The position numbers and the translations under genes are program-made. The notes under the pieces are model-generated. The model had not been told where the DNA came from. It worked only from the letters and a program-made list of their open reading frames with translations, and ran no database searches. Positions 43,429 to 52,400 of a stretch of 63,937 nt of DNA are shown one piece after another. Position 1 is the stretch's first letter; the number at the start of each line of letters is the position of its first letter. This DNA comes from Nitrosopumilaceae archaeon (lineage in GTDB: Archaea; Thermoproteota; Nitrososphaeria; Nitrososphaerales; Nitrosopumilaceae), in assembly GCA_900620265.3 (NCBI GenBank), contig UYNY03000014.1:1-63937 (forward strand), written 5' to 3'.

Positions 43429-44190
43429 TCATACGCCCAGCGCCCCGAGGAGCCCCGCGAACCCGGCGGGGGACTGGTCGCGCCTGTACTCCCTGAGCGC
43501 CCCGATTATCTGGTCCCTCGGCGGCACGCGGCAGACCCTGGCAGCGTCCCGCGCTATACCCGACCCGACGTAGAGGGACTGCGCCGCCGACGTCACGTTC
43601 GAGGCGCGCCTGCGCCTGCTTGCCCCCTCAAAGTCGATGATGACGGGGCCCGCCCCAGACACGATCACGTGCTTTGTTATCCGGCTCAGCTCGCCGTGGT
43701 CGAGGCCGGCCTCGTCAAGGCGGCGGCACGCCTCGAGGGTCCCCCTTGCCATCCCCCTGAACGCGGCCGCCGAGCCGCGCCCGCGCAGCGAGGCGGCCCA
43801 CCTCCCGACCGGCTCGCCGCGGACAAGCTCCATCGCGATAAAGTTCCTGCTGTGGGATATGAGCCGCGGGCCGGCGCCCGCCGCGTTTGCCGCGCGCAGC
43901 ATCGACGCCTCGTGCGCCATGCCGCGCCTGGGCGAGTCGGTGCGCCGTATCTTTAGCGCCACCTCGCGCCCGCGCATCCGGGCCGCCACCACGACCCCCG
44001 CGTACCCCTTGCCGAGGACGCGGATGCCGCCCAGCTCGACGGGGCCCTCGAACGAGACTGACGCCACCCCGAGCCTGGCAAGCTCCGCCGCGCGGGACTC
44101 GAGCTGCCTCCTCCGAGCCCTAGGATACCCCAGGATTGCGCCGTGCGGCCCCCCGGCCAGCCTTGCTGCCGGGACGTGCGAGGGCGACAT
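43429..44190 (-). CDS. Predicted Ser/Thr kinase-like protein (COG2112 type)
   Basis: 253 aa. A kinase-like fold is indicated by the Gly-rich LGKGYAGVVVAA, the Lys in VALKIRR, the Glu-rich helix AHEASMLR, and a C-lobe with LDHGELSRITKHVIV and IIDFEGAS, where the catalytic HxD and the DFG are replaced by HGEL and DFEGA. Small archaeal kinases of this type exist near Bud32/RIO. The ATG at 44190 lies 71 nt inside the CCA-adding enzyme gene. Confidence 0.8.
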   Translation of the reverse strand: MSPSHVPAARLAGGPHGAILGYPRARRRQLESRAAELARLGVASVSFEGPVELGGIRVLGKGYAGVVVAARMRGREVALKIRRTDSPRRGMAHEASMLRAANAAGAGPRLISHSRNFIAMELVRGEPVGRWAASLRGRGSAAAFRGMARGTLEACRRLDEAGLDHGELSRITKHVIVSGAGPVIIDFEGASRRRRASNVTSAAQSLYVGSGIARDAARVCRVPPRDQIIGALREYRRDQSPAGFAGLLGALGV

Positions 44191-45475
44191 CGCTCGAGAC
44201 GAGCCCCGCGGCCGCCTCTTTAATTGATTTGCCGATGCGCCCGCCCGTCGATATGGTGAGGCCGCGCCCGAGGTCCCCGCGCAGGCCGGCCGGCGCCCGG
44301 CCCCCCTCGAGGATGCTCCTGGCAAGCGAGGCGGCGTCGGTGTGGGCCCTCCTGCGCAGCGAGGCGAGCCTGCCGTCGGGCCCCACCCAGAGCGCGGCCG
44401 CCTCCCCGCGGTTCTTCTCGATGAACGCGTCGGCGCCGGCCGAGAGCGCGTCGGGGCCGGAGTTGACGTGGTAGGCGGGGATGGTCGTGGACCCGAGCAG
44501 GAAGATCAGGTGCGCCCGCCCGTCGACGTGCGCCGCGTGCCGGTGCACCTCGAACCCGCCCTCCCTCAGCTGCCTTGCGAGCGAGGCGGCGGCCCTCTTT
44601 GCCTGCCCCCAGGCCGTGTCGGGCCTCTTCTCGCCGATCCCAAAGCTGACGGCCAGCACGTTCCCCCAGGGGGCGCCGCCGGGGGGCGCGCCCCGCGGCT
44701 CGAAATACGCCGCCGAGGGCCGCTCCACGAACCCCCTGCACAGCAGGACGAACCCGGCCATGTTCTGCGGCGATATGGCGGCAGCCAGGTTCCTGGCCGG
44801 ATCCACGGGGTCGGCTATCGAGACGGCGGTGTCAAACTTCTTCGAGGTCTTTCCTATCACGTCGCCCCTCGAGGCGGATGCCATGCCGCGCACGACCCCC
44901 TCAAAGCCGCCAAAGTGCAGCACGAGCACCTCCGAGACGTACCCGCTGAACCCCTGCCTTGCTATCTCGGCCCCGTACATGCCGGCCTCCCTCAGGAACA
45001 CCTTGAGGGCCCGGACGTCGCCCCTCATGCGGGGCGTCAGGGACGAGGTCATCAGCCTCGTATGGTGGGGCGACCTGTCGGCGGCGCTCTGCCACCTGCC
45101 GGGCTCCGTCTCATAGTACGGGACGATGTTGGCCCTCCTGCCGCGGAACGTCCCCTCGACGTACGGGTGCTCCGAGTACTTGGTGTACGCCGGGCACCCC
45201 TTGAGCGCGGCAAACCCGATGTCCAGCGCGCCGGCGTTGAACCTCTCGCGCGGGACCGACGGGTCGAACCCGACGAATATGTCAATGTCGGCGCCCTCGG
45301 CAAGCCAGGTCCCCTTTGCGAGGGACCCGCCGAGCATCCCCCTCCTGGCGCCCGGCACGCGCCGCGCCGCCTCGTCTGCCCTCTCCAGCAGGATGTCCGC
45401 GGCGGCGAGCGCCCCGGCCTCCTCGCGGCCGGAGGGGGAGTGCCTCCTGGCGGCCGCCGATATTATGCGCCTCAC
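44120..45475 (-). CDS. cca: CCA-adding tRNA nucleotidyltransferase (class I)
   Basis: 451 aa. GGSLAKGTWLAEGADIDIFVGF is the class I nucleotidyltransferase motif with the GS and DxD metal site. It adds CCA to tRNA 3' ends, in keeping with the CCA-less tRNA-Pro nearby. GTG at 45475 is chosen over 45520 because GATTAAAAGC is centred about 28 nt upstream. The C-terminal end overlaps the kinase-like gene by 71 nt. Confidence 0.94.
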   Translation of the reverse strand: MRRIISAAARRHSPSGREEAGALAAADILLERADEAARRVPGARRGMLGGSLAKGTWLAEGADIDIFVGFDPSVPRERFNAGALDIGFAALKGCPAYTKYSEHPYVEGTFRGRRANIVPYYETEPGRWQSAADRSPHHTRLMTSSLTPRMRGDVRALKVFLREAGMYGAEIARQGFSGYVSEVLVLHFGGFEGVVRGMASASRGDVIGKTSKKFDTAVSIADPVDPARNLAAAISPQNMAGFVLLCRGFVERPSAAYFEPRGAPPGGAPWGNVLAVSFGIGEKRPDTAWGQAKRAAASLARQLREGGFEVHRHAAHVDGRAHLIFLLGSTTIPAYHVNSGPDALSAGADAFIEKNRGEAAALWVGPDGRLASLRRRAHTDAASLARSILEGGRAPAGLRGDLGRGLTISTGGRIGKSIKEAAAGLVSSDVALARPGSKAGRGAARRNPGVS

Positions 45476-45551
45476 CGGGCGCCGCCGCCCCGGCCCGCTT
45501 TTAATCCTAGGCCCCGGCAACTAAATAGGAGCGTGCCGCGGGGATCCCCCG

Positions 45552-46097
45552 TTGGCAAGGCTCATAGTCTGCCTGGCGGGGATGCCGGGCGCAGGCAAGT
45601 CGACGATCGCAAGGGGGCTTGCGTCCCTCGGGTACGACTCGGTGAACATGGGGGACGCCGTGCGCGCGGAGGCGGCGAGGCGGGGGCTCGAGCCCACGAG
45701 GGAGAACCTCGGGGGGCTGATGCTGGAGCTGCGCCGCCGGGACGGGCCGGGCGCGGTGGCGCGGCTCGTGGGCCCCTCCATCGAGGACTCGGGCCCGGTG
45801 GTGATCGTCGACGGGATACGGTCCATCGAGGAGGTGCGCGCGATGGAGGAGTTCGGGACGGTGAGGCTGCTTGCGGTGCACGCCTCCTCGGAGGCGCGCT
45901 TTTCGTTCCTGCAGGAGCGCGGGCGCCCGGACGACCCGCGGACGCGGGGCCACTTTGAGGAGCGCGACGGGAGGGAGCTGGGCGTCGGGATCAGCGACCC
46001 CATCGCGCTGGCAGACGCGTCGATATCAAACTCGGGGATCACGCGCGGCGAGCTCATCGACGCGGCGCACGGGCTGGTCCGCGGGTGGGCCGCCTGA
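45552..46097 (+). CDS. UPF0200 nucleoside/nucleotide kinase-like protein
   Basis: 181 aa. The P-loop GMPGAGKSTIARGL is at residues 10-23, and VVIVDGIRSIEEV is the middle strand. COG0237-like fold; the substrate is not known. The start is TTG at 45552, with ACTAAATAGG about 27 nt upstream. The TGA overlaps the ATG of the UPF0201 gene, so the pair is co-translated. Confidence 0.88.
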   Translation: MARLIVCLAGMPGAGKSTIARGLASLGYDSVNMGDAVRAEAARRGLEPTRENLGGLMLELRRRDGPGAVARLVGPSIEDSGPVVIVDGIRSIEEVRAMEEFGTVRLLAVHASSEARFSFLQERGRPDDPRTRGHFEERDGRELGVGISDPIALADASISNSGITRGELIDAAHGLVRGWAA

Positions 46098-46468
46098 TGG
46101 TTCGCGCCGGGGCGCGCTGCCTGCTGAGCCCCTCCGAGTCGCCGCCGAGGGTGGCAGAGGCGGTCTCGAACGTCTTTGCGGCGGACCCCGAGGTGCGGGA
46201 GGGCGCCGTGGTGGCAGAGTCCGGCGAGATGGAGTCGCTCGGGATCATCCGGGACGCAATCCGCCGGGGCCGGCAGGCGGCGGCGTGCAGGCGCGTCCTA
46301 GAGGGCAACGCCGAGGGGGGCGGCACCGTCATGCACCTGAACAGGCAGGCGGCCCTGGCCGGCAGGGTGGCAGTCTGCAGGGAGCCGGACGAGTCGCCGC
46401 TCGGGCCGCTCACCATATCCGTAAGATCGGCCACCCTCGACGAGGTCATCGACTGGATCACCGGGTGA
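46097..46468 (+). CDS. UPF0201 family protein
   Basis: 123 aa. Pattern VRAGARCLLSPSESPPRVAEAVSNVF, then RDAIRRGRQAAACRRVLEGN and HLNRQAALAGRVAVC. Archaeal family with an RNA-binding-like fold, often beside UPF0200. The ATG at 46097 overlaps the upstream stop. Confidence 0.84.
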   Translation: MVRAGARCLLSPSESPPRVAEAVSNVFAADPEVREGAVVAESGEMESLGIIRDAIRRGRQAAACRRVLEGNAEGGGTVMHLNRQAALAGRVAVCREPDESPLGPLTISVRSATLDEVIDWITG

Positions 46469-46538
46469 GATCCCTTAGCTTGGTTGTGCATATTTTTCAA
46501 GCCCGGGGGGCAAATCGCCGGCCCGCGGGGGGATCTCC

Positions 46539-46766
46539 ATGATTGTAAAGATCTGCGTTGTGGTCGTCGCCATAGCAGCGGCCGGCATCATACTTGCCGA
46601 CTGGCTGAACCCGGCCGCCGGCTCTGACGGCGCCCCCGTTGATGCGGCCATGGGGATAGCCGACTCCGTATACGGGCCGTTCGTGAGGGCGGCCGAGGGC
46701 ACGTACGCCGTCTTTGCGGGCCTGGCAGGCTCTGCGCAGGAGATCGTCTCACAGGCGTTCAACTAG
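46539..46766 (+). CDS. Small membrane or exported protein
   Basis: 75 aa with one strong hydrophobic segment at residues 4-21 and a second weaker helix at the C-terminus. No family is recognised. Its 3' end overlaps the Sir2 gene by 18 nt (convergent). Confidence 0.5.
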   Translation: MIVKICVVVVAIAAAGIILADWLNPAAGSDGAPVDAAMGIADSVYGPFVRAAEGTYAVFAGLAGSAQEIVSQAFN

Positions 46767-47450
46767 GCGGGGCAGCTCCTCCGAGCAGGTCCCCCTGAGG
46801 GAGGCGTCCATCATGTAGGACATGGGGGTCTCCTCCGTGTTCACCTCGACCAGCGTGGCGCCGGCCCTCCTGGCGGCAAGCGGCAGCGTGTTGGCCGGCG
46901 AGACGGCAAGGGACGTGCCGGCTATCACCATCGCGTCGCACCAGGACGCCGCCTCGGCTGCCGCGCCCCACTCGGCGGCGCCGAGCGCCTCGCCGAACCA
47001 GACGACGTCGGGCCGGAGCAGCCCGCCGCACCCGCAGCGCGGCGGCATGCCCGGAAGATCGCCCTCCCAGTCCCCAGAGCACGAGGAGCACCTCGTCCTG
47101 GTGATGTTCCCGTGGAGCTCGATGACGCGCGAGCTGCCGGCGCGCCCGTGCAGGCCGTCTATGTTCTGCGTGACGACGCGCACCTCGGCTGCGCGCTCGG
47201 CTGCCGCGACTGCAAGGTGGCCCGCGTTGGGCTCGGCGGCGAGCGCCCCCCTCCGCCTCTCAAGGTACCACTCCCAGACCAGCCCCGGATCCCGCTCGAA
47301 CGCGGCCACGGTCGCAAGCTTGGAGGCGTCGTGGTTCCTCCAGAGCCCCTCCCTGCCGCGAAAGGTGGGGATCCCGCTCTCCCTTGATATGCCGGCCCCC
47401 GTCACGAACGTGATCCGCCGCGCCCCGGCGAGCGGGCCCGGACCGGTCAT
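46749..47450 (-). CDS. cobB: NAD-dependent protein deacylase (Sir2)
   Basis: 233 aa. Motifs are TGAGISRESGIPTFRG, TQNIDGLH, the zinc Cys pairs in CSSC and RCGCGG, PDVVWFGEAL, and GTSLAVSPANTLP. It removes acyl groups from lysines; archaeal examples act on Alba. It follows rnz with a 4-nt overlap and is likely in the same operon as rnz, prs and mscS. Confidence 0.93.
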   Translation of the reverse strand: MTGPGPLAGARRITFVTGAGISRESGIPTFRGREGLWRNHDASKLATVAAFERDPGLVWEWYLERRRGALAAEPNAGHLAVAAAERAAEVRVVTQNIDGLHGRAGSSRVIELHGNITRTRCSSCSGDWEGDLPGMPPRCGCGGLLRPDVVWFGEALGAAEWGAAAEAASWCDAMVIAGTSLAVSPANTLPLAARRAGATLVEVNTEETPMSYMMDASLRGTCSEELPRLVERL

Positions 47451-48343
47451 ACCTCGATCTCCATCTGGTCGCGCGCGGCGACCACGTCGGGGTGGACGGC
47501 GCCCGCCTCGGCCAGGTGCGCCTCCCCGTCCCTGTACCTTGACGAAAAGTGCGTCAGCACGAGGCGCCGCGCGCCAGCAGCGGCGGCCAGCGCGGCCGCC
47601 TGCCCGGCCGTCGAGTGGAACGACTCGAGCGCGTTCTCCCTCTCGGACTCGAGGAACGTGGCGTCAAATACCAGCACGTCGCACCCGGCAAAGAACCCCT
47701 CGAGGGACTTTGTGGGGGCCGTGTCGCCGGATATGCCGACCCTCCTGCCGGGGCGCGGGGGCCCGAGCACCTGGCCCGGGAGGATCCGGCGGCCGCCGAC
47801 CTCGACTGCCTCGCCGGCCTGCAGGCGCCCCCAGAGGGGGCCGCGCGGGACGCCCAGCCTGGCGGCGCCCTCCTCGTCAAAGCGGCCCGGCCTGTCGTCC
47901 TCGACGAGCAGGTACGAGAAGGCCGGCACCCGGTGGCTTGCGCGCCGCGCAAGCACGCGCGCGCCGCGCCCCCTCCACACCTCCCCCTCGGAGGCCGCGG
48001 TGATGGACAGGGGGAACGGGACGCGGAACCCCAGGATCTCAGAGTTGGCAGAGACGAACCTGGCAAGCGGGGCGGGCCCGAACACCTCGAGCGGCTCGGT
48101 CCTGCCGCGCATCGACATCGTCTGCAGCAGCCCGAGCAGCCCGGTGCAGTGGTCCCCGTGCATGTGGGTGATGAATATCCTCATCGGCCTGTTCCACCCG
48201 AGGCCGGCCCTCATGTAGGCGACCTGGGCGGCCTCGCCGGCATCGAACATGAAGACCTGCCCGTCCCTCTCGACGCAGGTGCACGGGAGGCCCCTCGCGG
48301 GGGTCGGCTGGGCGCCCGACGTGCCGAGAAAGACCAGCCTCAT
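47447..48343 (-). CDS. rnz: Ribonuclease Z (tRNA 3' processing)
   Basis: 298 aa metallo-beta-lactamase fold. The metal motif THMHGDHCTGLLGLL is at about residues 59-73, with GISGDTAPT, DVLVFDATF and LVLTHFSSRY later. It trims tRNA 3' trailers before CCA addition. It overlaps prs by 4 nt upstream. Confidence 0.94.
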   Translation of the reverse strand: MRLVFLGTSGAQPTPARGLPCTCVERDGQVFMFDAGEAAQVAYMRAGLGWNRPMRIFITHMHGDHCTGLLGLLQTMSMRGRTEPLEVFGPAPLARFVSANSEILGFRVPFPLSITAASEGEVWRGRGARVLARRASHRVPAFSYLLVEDDRPGRFDEEGAARLGVPRGPLWGRLQAGEAVEVGGRRILPGQVLGPPRPGRRVGISGDTAPTKSLEGFFAGCDVLVFDATFLESERENALESFHSTAGQAAALAAAAGARRLVLTHFSSRYRDGEAHLAEAGAVHPDVVAARDQMEIEV

Positions 48344-49206
48344 GGGGCGATCGCGCCCGCTATGGCCCCTGACACGTCCACCACCGACGCCGGCCCGGGG
48401 ACCGTGTTGGCGCCGATGATGCTAGAGACGCCGGCCCTCCTCATGGCGGTCCGAGCCCCGCCGACCAGCAGGGCGTGCGTGCAGGCGGCGTGGACGCGCC
48501 GGCACCCGGCCCCCCTCAGCAGCCGCGCGGCGGCCGCCACGCTGCCCCCGGTGCTTATCATGTCATCGACGATGACGGCGTCCCTGCCGGCCATGTCCCG
48601 CGCGTCGGCCGAGACGCTCACCCTGCCGGTGCGCCTGTCCCTCTTCTTGCCGAGCACCAGCAGGCCGCAGCCGGCCTCCCTGGCAAAGTGCGCCGCGCGC
48701 CTTGCGCCGCCGGCGTCCGGCGAGACGGCGACGGGGTCGCGCAGGCCCATCTTGATTACGTGGGCGGCCAGGGCCGGCACCGCCGAGACGTTCCTGCCGC
48801 CGCGCAGGCACCTGAGCGCCTCCCCGCTGTGTATGTCCACCACCACGACGCGCGAGGCGCCGGCGCACCGGAGGAGGCGGCCCACGTGGCGCATCGTGAC
48901 GAGCTCGCCGGCGAGGAACTGCCTGTCCTGCCGGGCGTACCCCATGTACGGGATCACGGCCGTCACGCGGCGCGCCTCGCCGGCGGCCCTTGAGACCAGG
49001 GTGAGCGCCTGGAGGAGGGCGGAGTCGGCGCCCGGGTGGGAGGTGCGCACCACGACGGCGTGGCCGGTGATCCTGCCCCGCAGGGTCAGCTTTGTCTCCC
49101 CGTCCGGGAACGTCCTCGTGGAATACGTGGCGTGCCTGGCGCCGAGGCGCCTTGCAAGGCGCCTTGCAAGCTGCGAGCCGTCGGATATGACGATCCGGCC
49201 GGTCAG
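48340..49206 (-). CDS. prs: Ribose-phosphate pyrophosphokinase, proposed CTG start
   Basis: 288 aa if it begins at CTG 49206. It makes PRPP from ribose 5-phosphate. FPDGE at residues 33-37, VVVVDIHSGEA and the PRPP loop DAVIVDDMISTGG are present. The frame has no ATG, GTG or TTG before 49053, yet the protein matches the family from IVISDGSQLARRL (49194) on. The CTG lies in a CTGA overlap with the mscS stop, just as ATGA overlaps do in this genome. A frameshift is less likely as both frames run clean. Confidence 0.86.
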   Translation of the reverse strand: MTGRIVISDGSQLARRLARRLGARHATYSTRTFPDGETKLTLRGRITGHAVVVRTSHPGADSALLQALTLVSRAAGEARRVTAVIPYMGYARQDRQFLAGELVTMRHVGRLLRCAGASRVVVVDIHSGEALRCLRGGRNVSAVPALAAHVIKMGLRDPVAVSPDAGGARRAAHFAREAGCGLLVLGKKRDRRTGRVSVSADARDMAGRDAVIVDDMISTGGSVAAAARLLRGAGCRRVHAACTHALLVGGARTAMRRAGVSSIIGANTVPGPASVVDVSGAIAGAIAP

Positions 49207-50930
49207 TCCTCGCCGCCCCCGCGCACGATGTCGCCGGTCCCGAACTCCTTTATCACCTCCCTGCGCGCCGCATCCAGCCTGCCTATCTCCTCGGCCTCGC
49301 GGGCCTCGTCGCCCTGGTAGACGGTCCTGATGGGCCAGGGTATCCTGATGTCGTACTTTTTGAACTCCTCGTACATTATCACCCTCATGTCCGTCTTTGT
49401 CTTGAACTGGGCGCCATAGTCGCGCACGTACAGCCAGACTGCAAAGTCAAGCGAGGAGGCGCTAAAGCTGTTGAACCGGACGACCGGCTGGGTCACGTCC
49501 ACGTGTATGTCAGAGTCGCACCCGCAGCCGGGCCTGTTCTCGTCAAGGTAGGGGCACCTTGCCTGCCTCACGAGGTGCCGCCCCCTGTCGTCGACTACCT
49601 CCCTCATGGCCCTCTTCCCCACCTTTACAAGCACCGCCGAGACCTGCCTCGGGTCGTTCAGGTACGAGACGCCGACCTCGACTATGGCCGGCACCATCGG
49701 CACCTCCTTTGAAAAGTTGATTATCTGGGCCGTGACCAGCTGCTTCGTGGGGATGATGGCGAACGACTCGTTGAGCGCGTCGCGCACGTACGTGACGCGG
49801 GGGGTTATCTTGTGGACGTACCCGTTGTACCCGCTGTCAAGCTTTATGCGCTCGCCCTCGGCGAATATCTTGTCCTTGCGTATCATGATGTAGGCAAAAT
49901 AGTTCTGCAGCGTCTCCTGGAGGGCCAGCCCGACGCCGATGGCGAGGCCGCCGGTCGCCGTCGCCAGCACGAAGAGGTCGACGCCCCACCAGCTCACCAC
50001 GCCGAGGGCCACCCCGGCGAATATCCCCAGCGGGATCAGCTGCGCTATCGACCTTGGTATGTTCTTGCGCTTTTTCGCGGCATAGCCGGGCGGCCTGGCG
50101 CCCGGTATCATGGGGTCAAAGCCGCCCATCCGCTTCTCCTCCCTCCACGTGTCGATCGGGTGTATCTCCTCGGGGTCGCGCCCGGGGTGCAGCTTTATGC
50201 CGGCATCGTTGCCGCCCGTGACGCACGCCTCGTAGTACTTGGAGTACTTTGCGCGCTCGGACTCCTTCCACTCCTCGAACGGGTCGTCGACTACCTCCTC
50301 GTGGCTGCCGACCGGCGTGCCGCGCGACGTGCGGAACCGCTCCAGCTCCCTCCTTCCCTCCTCGGTGGCAAGCTTTGCGTCGTACTCGGCGGCCGGTATC
50401 TCGTCGGGCCTCCTGGCGGGCGGCACCCACCTGAAGAGCTTGTGGAAGAGGTCGCCGTCGTCGTCGGGAAATCCGCGCATGTCCTTCCACGCCTCAAAGT
50501 CGTCCCTCTCGAGCCCCTTCTTCTCGTGCTTTGTGATGATGATGGGGATCAGCTGCGCCACCGAGTACCCGATCACAAGTATGTTTATGGTGTTGAGGAT
50601 CTTTGAGAACGACTCGGCGGGGCCCGCGTCGTCGCCAGCAAACACGTCAAACGACTGGATATAGCCGTTCATCGAGCTGACCAGCACGATGGCAAAGAAC
50701 GGCAGGATGCCGACCCGCGCGAACCTGGAGAGGTGCGGCCTGACATAGTTGAACCGCCTCCCGCGGACCATCGACGAGAAGCTCCGGTACGCGGCGGATA
50801 TGGCGGCCAGCCCGGCGACCAGCGCGGCAAGCGACGCCTGGAGCTCCGGCGAGGAGGAGACCAGCTCGGACACGTTGTGGAACTCCCCCGCCTGCCCCGC
50901 CACGGCCTCGATTATCTCGTGCTCGGACAC
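49203..50930 (-). CDS. MscS-family mechanosensitive channel with large cytoplasmic insert
   Basis: 575 aa. TM segments lie near residues 30-45, 65-85 and 115-140, then a charged stretch of about 130 residues (KDMRGFPDDD to MGGFDPMIPGA) not found in small MscS proteins, then two more TM segments and the MscS beta-domain (NYFAYIMIRKDKIFAEGERIKL). It would open under membrane tension. The GTG at 50930 is 27 nt from an ACTAATAAT box; 50954 is an alternative start. Confidence 0.88.
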   Translation of the reverse strand: MSEHEIIEAVAGQAGEFHNVSELVSSSPELQASLAALVAGLAAISAAYRSFSSMVRGRRFNYVRPHLSRFARVGILPFFAIVLVSSMNGYIQSFDVFAGDDAGPAESFSKILNTINILVIGYSVAQLIPIIITKHEKKGLERDDFEAWKDMRGFPDDDGDLFHKLFRWVPPARRPDEIPAAEYDAKLATEEGRRELERFRTSRGTPVGSHEEVVDDPFEEWKESERAKYSKYYEACVTGGNDAGIKLHPGRDPEEIHPIDTWREEKRMGGFDPMIPGARPPGYAAKKRKNIPRSIAQLIPLGIFAGVALGVVSWWGVDLFVLATATGGLAIGVGLALQETLQNYFAYIMIRKDKIFAEGERIKLDSGYNGYVHKITPRVTYVRDALNESFAIIPTKQLVTAQIINFSKEVPMVPAIVEVGVSYLNDPRQVSAVLVKVGKRAMREVVDDRGRHLVRQARCPYLDENRPGCGCDSDIHVDVTQPVVRFNSFSASSLDFAVWLYVRDYGAQFKTKTDMRVIMYEEFKKYDIRIPWPIRTVYQGDEAREAEEIGRLDAARREVIKEFGTGDIVRGGGED

Positions 50931-51016
50931 GGGCGCGCCCGCCCGGCGGCCCATTATTAGTTGATCGCGTGGCGGCTCCTGAAACGTTTAACAAGGCGGG
51001 CCCCCCGCCGCATGCC

Positions 51017-52339
51017 ATGCCCGGCGACGCCCCGTCCCTCAAGTCGTACACGCTCCAGAACCTTGGGGACGTCGAGCAGGTGGCCCGCCTCCCCGAGGAG
51101 GCCCGGAGGGAGATGCAGGTGGTCGGGAGCGTCCTGCCGTTCAAGGCCAACAACTACGTGGTAGAGGAGCTCATAGACTGGGAACGCGTCCCGGACGACC
51201 CCATATTCGCGCTCACGTTCCCGCAGAGGGGGATGCTAAAGCCGGAGCACTACCGCAAGATGGAGGAGGCGCTAGGCGGGGGCGGCGAGAGGGAGGTCGC
51301 GGACTCGATCAGGATGGAGCTGAACCCGCACCCGGCGGGGCAGATGGAGCTGAACGTGCCGTCGCTTGCGGACGGAACAAGGCTGTACGGGATGCAGCAC
51401 AAGTACAAGGAGACGTGCCTCTTCTTCCCAAGCCAGAGCCAGACGTGCCACGCGTACTGCAGCTTTTGCTTCAGGTGGCCGCAGTTCGTCGGGATGGACG
51501 AGATGAAGTTCGCGATGAAGGAGGGCGAGCAGCTCGCCGCGTACGTGGGCGAGCACCCCGAGATAACCGACGTGCTGTTCACCGGGGGGGACCCGATGAT
51601 AATGAGGGCGCGCGTCTTTGCAAAGTATGTGGACGCGCTGCTCGAGTCGCGCCCGGGCAGCCTGCGCACCATACGGATAGGTACAAAGGCGCTCGCGTAC
51701 TGGCCGTACAAGTTCCTCACGGACCCGGACGCCGGTGAGATGCTCGACGTCTTCAGGCAGGTCTCCGAGGCGGGGATCCACCTGGCGTTCATGGCGCACT
51801 TTAACCACCCGCGCGAGCTCGGGACGCAGGCGGTCCGGGACGCCATAGCGGCGGTGCGCGCGTCGGGCGCGCAGATACGGACCCAGTCCCCGGTCCTCTC
51901 GCACATAAACGACGACGCGGCGACGTGGGCGCGCATGTGGGCCGAGCAGGTCTCGCTCGGGTGCATACCGTACTATATGTTCGTGGTGCGCGACACGGGC
52001 GCCCAGCACTACTTTGGGGTCCCGCTGGTGCGCGCCTACAAGATATTCACGGAGGCGTACACGTCGCTGAGCGGGCTGGCAAGGACGGTCCGGGGCCCGA
52101 GCATGTCGGCCACGCCGGGCAAGGTCGCGGTCCTCGGGACGCCGGTGGTCGGCGGCAGGCGGGCCATCCTGCTAAAGTTCCTCCAGGGGAGGAACCCGGG
52201 GTGGGCCGGCGAGCCGTTCCTGGCAAAATACGACGAGCGGGCCATCTGGCTGGACGACCTAGAGCCGCTGGAGGGGGGCCGGTTCTTCTTCGAGGAGGAG
52301 CTCGAGGGGATCCGGGCTGCCAGGACGCGGAAAACCTGA
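51017..52339 (+). CDS. kamA: KamA-family radical SAM aminomutase
   Basis: 440 aa. CHAYCSFC is the radical SAM cluster motif, FTGGDPMIM follows, and RGPSMSATPGKVAVLG holds the PLP lysine region. Lysine or glutamate 2,3-aminomutase; beta-amino acids of this kind serve as osmolytes in archaea. The ATG at 51017 is preferred over a GTG at 50969 because ACGTTTAAC is centred about 27-30 nt upstream. Confidence 0.88.
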   Translation: MPGDAPSLKSYTLQNLGDVEQVARLPEEARREMQVVGSVLPFKANNYVVEELIDWERVPDDPIFALTFPQRGMLKPEHYRKMEEALGGGGEREVADSIRMELNPHPAGQMELNVPSLADGTRLYGMQHKYKETCLFFPSQSQTCHAYCSFCFRWPQFVGMDEMKFAMKEGEQLAAYVGEHPEITDVLFTGGDPMIMRARVFAKYVDALLESRPGSLRTIRIGTKALAYWPYKFLTDPDAGEMLDVFRQVSEAGIHLAFMAHFNHPRELGTQAVRDAIAAVRASGAQIRTQSPVLSHINDDAATWARMWAEQVSLGCIPYYMFVVRDTGAQHYFGVPLVRAYKIFTEAYTSLSGLARTVRGPSMSATPGKVAVLGTPVVGGRRAILLKFLQGRNPGWAGEPFLAKYDERAIWLDDLEPLEGGRFFFEEELEGIRAARTRKT

Positions 52340-52400
52340 CAAGGAGGACAAGATAAGCTTACCCGGGGTTATTTGTAATGCGCGGCGGGATGGCGGCCCG

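Noticed and set aside
48340-49053. PRPP synthetase truncated at GTG 49053
   Set aside because: This start would remove about 50 residues, including FPDGE, that are clearly encoded upstream in the same frame.
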